Assembly: GCA_002726315.1 (NCBI GenBank)
Contig: PBSS01000043.1
Coordinates: 1 to 54,706, forward strand
DNA from: Acidimicrobiaceae bacterium
Lineage (GTDB): Bacteria > Actinomycetota > Acidimicrobiia > Acidimicrobiales > MedAcidi-G1
DNA length: 54,706 nucleotides
Direction: 5' to 3'
The notes beneath the pieces are model-generated. The model had not been told where the DNA came from, ran no database searches, and was given only the letters and a program-made list of their open reading frames with translations. Below are positions 53,334 through 54,706 of this stretch, in pieces. Both the position numbers and the translations under genes were made by a program. Positions within the stretch are counted from its first letter, which is position 1; every line of letters starts with the position of its first letter.

Positions 53334-54193
53334 ACGAAGTAAGCGTGGGAGAGCCCCATCCGCTAGTCGAGTTGACGATTGACGGCAACTCGGTGAAGGT
53401 GCCTGAAGGGTCGACGATCCTGTCTGCCTGCCGTAAGGAGGGCATCGACACTCCCACGCTTTGTTGGGCTTCGAACCTCACTCCTGCGAACGTGTGTCGG
53501 GTTTGCGTCGTCGAGGTTGAGGGGTCGCGGGTACTAGTGCCTTCGTGTTCGCGTTCTGTGGAATCGGGGATGGTTGTATCGACTGATTCCGAACGGGTGC
53601 GGACCAGTCGGAGAATGGTCTATGAACTATTGGCCTCCTCGGTCGAGATGGATCGTGCAGATGCATCGGTGCGTGACTGGATGGAGTACTACGGGGTGAG
53701 ACCTGAGCGGATGGGTCGGCGTGATGAGATCGCTACAGTTGCCCAGTCACCCAAAGTTCAAGACGATCTGTATGTGCGCGACTACGAGCGCTGCATCCTT
53801 TGTTACAAGTGTGTCCAAGCCTGTGGAGATGATGCACAGCACACCTACGCGATCGCCACGGCCGGTCGAGGGTTTAGTGCACACGTTTCGACAGAGTCTG
53901 ATGTGGCTCTTCCCGATTCGGCGTGTGTCTACTGCGGCAACTGCATCGGTGTCTGCCCAACAGGCGCTCTGGTCTTCAGGACAGAGTTCGACATGCGCGT
54001 TGACGGCACCTGGGACGAGGATTCCCAGGAGGTGACTACCACCGTGTGTGCCTTTTGTGGGGTGGGGTGCAACCTGGAACTCCATGTACAAGGCGATGCC
54101 ATCGTGAAGGTCACCTCTCCGGCCGACCACTCAGTGGCTAATGGTCATCTCTGCATCAAGGGACGGTTTGGTTGGCAGCACGCTTCGGGTTAG
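53330..54193 (+). CDS. Formate dehydrogenase iron-sulfur subunit: detached N-terminal half of FdhA
   Basis: A 287-residue electron-transfer protein. It has a [2Fe-2S] ferredoxin domain (Cys45, 56, 59, 73), a His/Cys-poor linker where NuoG-type proteins bind a further cluster, and two [4Fe-4S] sites (Cys155, 158, 161, 165 and Cys199, 202, 205, 209). It ends with a molybdopterin-oxidoreductase Fe4S4 domain (Cys240, 243, 247, 275 and Lys277 in CIKGRFGW). It stops just after GRFGW, precisely where FdhA proteins normally run on into the Mo domain that is encoded here at 49652. GTG 53330 overlaps the NuoEF stop by 4 nt. It is last in the operon. Confidence 0.93.
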   Translation: MNEVSVGEPHPLVELTIDGNSVKVPEGSTILSACRKEGIDTPTLCWASNLTPANVCRVCVVEVEGSRVLVPSCSRSVESGMVVSTDSERVRTSRRMVYELLASSVEMDRADASVRDWMEYYGVRPERMGRRDEIATVAQSPKVQDDLYVRDYERCILCYKCVQACGDDAQHTYAIATAGRGFSAHVSTESDVALPDSACVYCGNCIGVCPTGALVFRTEFDMRVDGTWDEDSQEVTTTVCAFCGVGCNLELHVQGDAIVKVTSPADHSVANGHLCIKGRFGWQHASG

Positions 54194-54528
54194 TCGGCAA
54201 GCCGGGAGGGGAGTGACCTCAGGCAGTGTGGTCCGCTTGGACAAAGCGATCATTTGTCTGTTGATTTCAGCAACCTGGAGACGGTCACGGTGTTGGTGAA
54301 ACACGCCCTCGGCGGGTTCCTCTGCTTCCATCGAGTGAACCGGGCGCCATTATTCGATCCCTTGCCGCATTGCGGTAAATAGATCTTCCCAATTCCCATT
54401 TCCCGGTGTCGGGGCTAGAGTGCCTCGCGTCACATTCAGGTGATCCTCCGGGGCACCCCTGGGTGCTCTTGTGGCTGTTACCTGCCTGTGTGGCATTTGT
54501 ATCCGGTATGGATGGAGGACATTCCGAA
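54194..54528. other. 335-bp intergenic region with an IclR-like dyad and a small hairpin
   Basis: No gene is supported. A 17-bp near-palindrome, TTGCCGCATTGCGGTAA, lies at 54362-54378. A short hairpin GCACCC-CT-GGGTGC at 54453-54466 is followed by TCTT and might end the FDH transcript or lie in the leader of the lipoprotein gene. A minus-strand frame through 54131-54331 has no recognisable features. Confidence 0.6.
54362..54378. promoter_or_regulatory. IclR-like operator upstream of the terminal lipoprotein gene
   Basis: TTGCCGCATTGCGGTAA is a dyad around T54370 with one mismatched pair (TT-CCGCA/TGCGG-AA). It has the same 17-bp frame and CCGCA/TGCGG arms as the iclR-region sites. It is 150 bp before the lipoprotein start and may bring that gene into the same regulon. 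Confidence 0.5.
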
Positions 54529-54706
54529 ATGGTGAGACATATGCGATTTACGGTCGCGCTGGTACTGGGGTTGGCGCTTGTTGCGTCGGCTTGTGGTTCT
54601 GATGAGGCTGATGATGCGGCTCCGGCTGCTACGACGGCTGCGGCTGCGGCTGCGGCTGCGGCTGCTACGACTGCGGCTCCGGCTGCGGCTGCTACGACGG
54701 CTCCGC
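54529..54706 (+). CDS. Lipoprotein, probable ABC substrate-binding protein, 3' end missing
   Basis: Only 59 codons are in the window. A signal peptide (RFTVALVLGLALVASA) ends in lipobox VASAC, then GSDEADD and an Ala/Thr/Pro-rich low-complexity linker built from GCGGCT/ACGACG-type codons. This layout is typical of actinobacterial ABC solute-binding lipoproteins with a flexible tether to the membrane. GGAGG at 54514-54518 favours ATG 54529 over the in-frame ATG at 54541. The binding domain lies beyond the right edge, so the substrate is unknown; the operator-like dyad upstream hints at a betaine-related compound. Confidence 0.75.
   Translation, partial: MVRHMRFTVALVLGLALVASACGSDEADDAAPAATTAAAAAAAAAATTAAPAAAATTAP

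Noticed and set aside
54131-54331. Minus-strand 66-codon frame after the FDH operon
   Set aside because: It overlaps the 3' end of the iron-sulfur subunit gene, lacks a ribosome-binding site and has no family-like features.
54600-54706. GCGGCT/ACGACG-rich tract as a tandem repeat or CRISPR-like element
   Set aside because: It is in frame with a lipoprotein signal peptide and encodes an Ala/Thr/Pro tether, a common feature of actinobacterial binding proteins.
1-54706. tRNA, rRNA, IS element or prophage genes
   Set aside because: No TTCGANTC-type T-loops with an acceptor stem, transposase motifs, terminal inverted repeats, integrases or phage structural genes were noticed on either strand; this was a reading by eye, so small RNAs could be missed.

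Overview
The window looks like a chromosomal segment of an actinobacterium, most likely a marine-type Acidimicrobiia-like lineage. The reasons are moderately high GC, frequent GTG/TTG starts, many 4-nt stop/start overlaps, an LLM-class (F420-type) oxidoreductase, and lipoproteins beginning ...ACGSD(D/E), one followed by an Ala/Thr/Pro-rich linker. The taxonomy is an inference; there is no rRNA or other marker gene here. I found no tRNA, rRNA, CRISPR array, insertion sequence or phage module.

Layout. (1) 1-7976: mixed metabolic and housekeeping genes: a truncated amidase, an alpha/beta hydrolase, an aldehyde dehydrogenase, an ALDH N-terminal remnant beside a PuuD-like gamma-glutamyl hydrolase, a phospholipase-D-like protein, RmuC and an EamA transporter. 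(2) 8166-19657: a reductive-pyrimidine/beta-alanine type catabolic cluster (beta-ureidopropionase-like amidohydrolase, class III aminotransferase, dihydropyrimidinase, MmsA-type dehydrogenase, LLM oxidoreductase, PF06684 protein, 3-hydroxyisobutyrate-dehydrogenase-like enzyme). A four-gene ABC importer of the NMT1/ThiY-SsuA class follows and ends at a strong hairpin. No dihydropyrimidine dehydrogenase is present. (3) 19800-22433: an MFS exporter and a cytochrome P450. (4) 22510-34161: a corrinoid-dependent methyl-transfer island on the minus strand (corrinoid protein, DUF1638 protein, PF13769 protein, methyl-THF:corrinoid methyltransferase, reductive activator, MttB-family methyltransferase, then fhs and metF), with a divergent IclR regulator, an EamA transporter and an SDR. 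(5) 34418-38693: a dimethylglycine/sarcosine-dehydrogenase-like flavoprotein with its own ETF. (6) 38662-42952 minus: pabBC, DUF1015 and serA. (7) 43124-49569: BKACE, a carnitine dehydrogenase-thioesterase fusion, a CaiA-like acyl-CoA dehydrogenase, an ADP-forming acyl-CoA synthetase and a CaiD-like hydratase. (8) 49652-54193: a formate dehydrogenase operon. (9) The window ends inside a lipoprotein gene.

How it fits together. Regions 4-8 read as one route for quaternary amines: gamma-butyrobetaine/crotonobetaine -> CoA ester -> carnitine -> 3-dehydrocarnitine -> betainyl-CoA -> glycine betaine. The MttB/corrinoid system then takes the first methyl group to methyl-THF, and the flavoprotein takes later methyls to methylene-THF. 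MetF, an unlinked FolD and reverse Fhs would give formate plus ATP, and formate dehydrogenase would oxidise formate to CO2. A dyad of the form TTCCCRCAWTGYGGGAA occurs, with variations, at the iclR/corrinoid promoter and before fhs; weaker relatives lie before the flavoprotein and before the terminal lipoprotein. This suggests one regulon.

The most unusual element is the formate dehydrogenase. Its catalytic subunit carries an in-frame UGA at the selenocysteine position, followed by a textbook bacterial SECIS hairpin. The alpha subunit is also split at the junction between its Fe4S4 domain and its molybdopterin domain, and the two halves lie in swapped order around a fused NuoE-NuoF gene: a circular permutation of the usual gene order. 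A standard gene caller would break this gene at the UGA.
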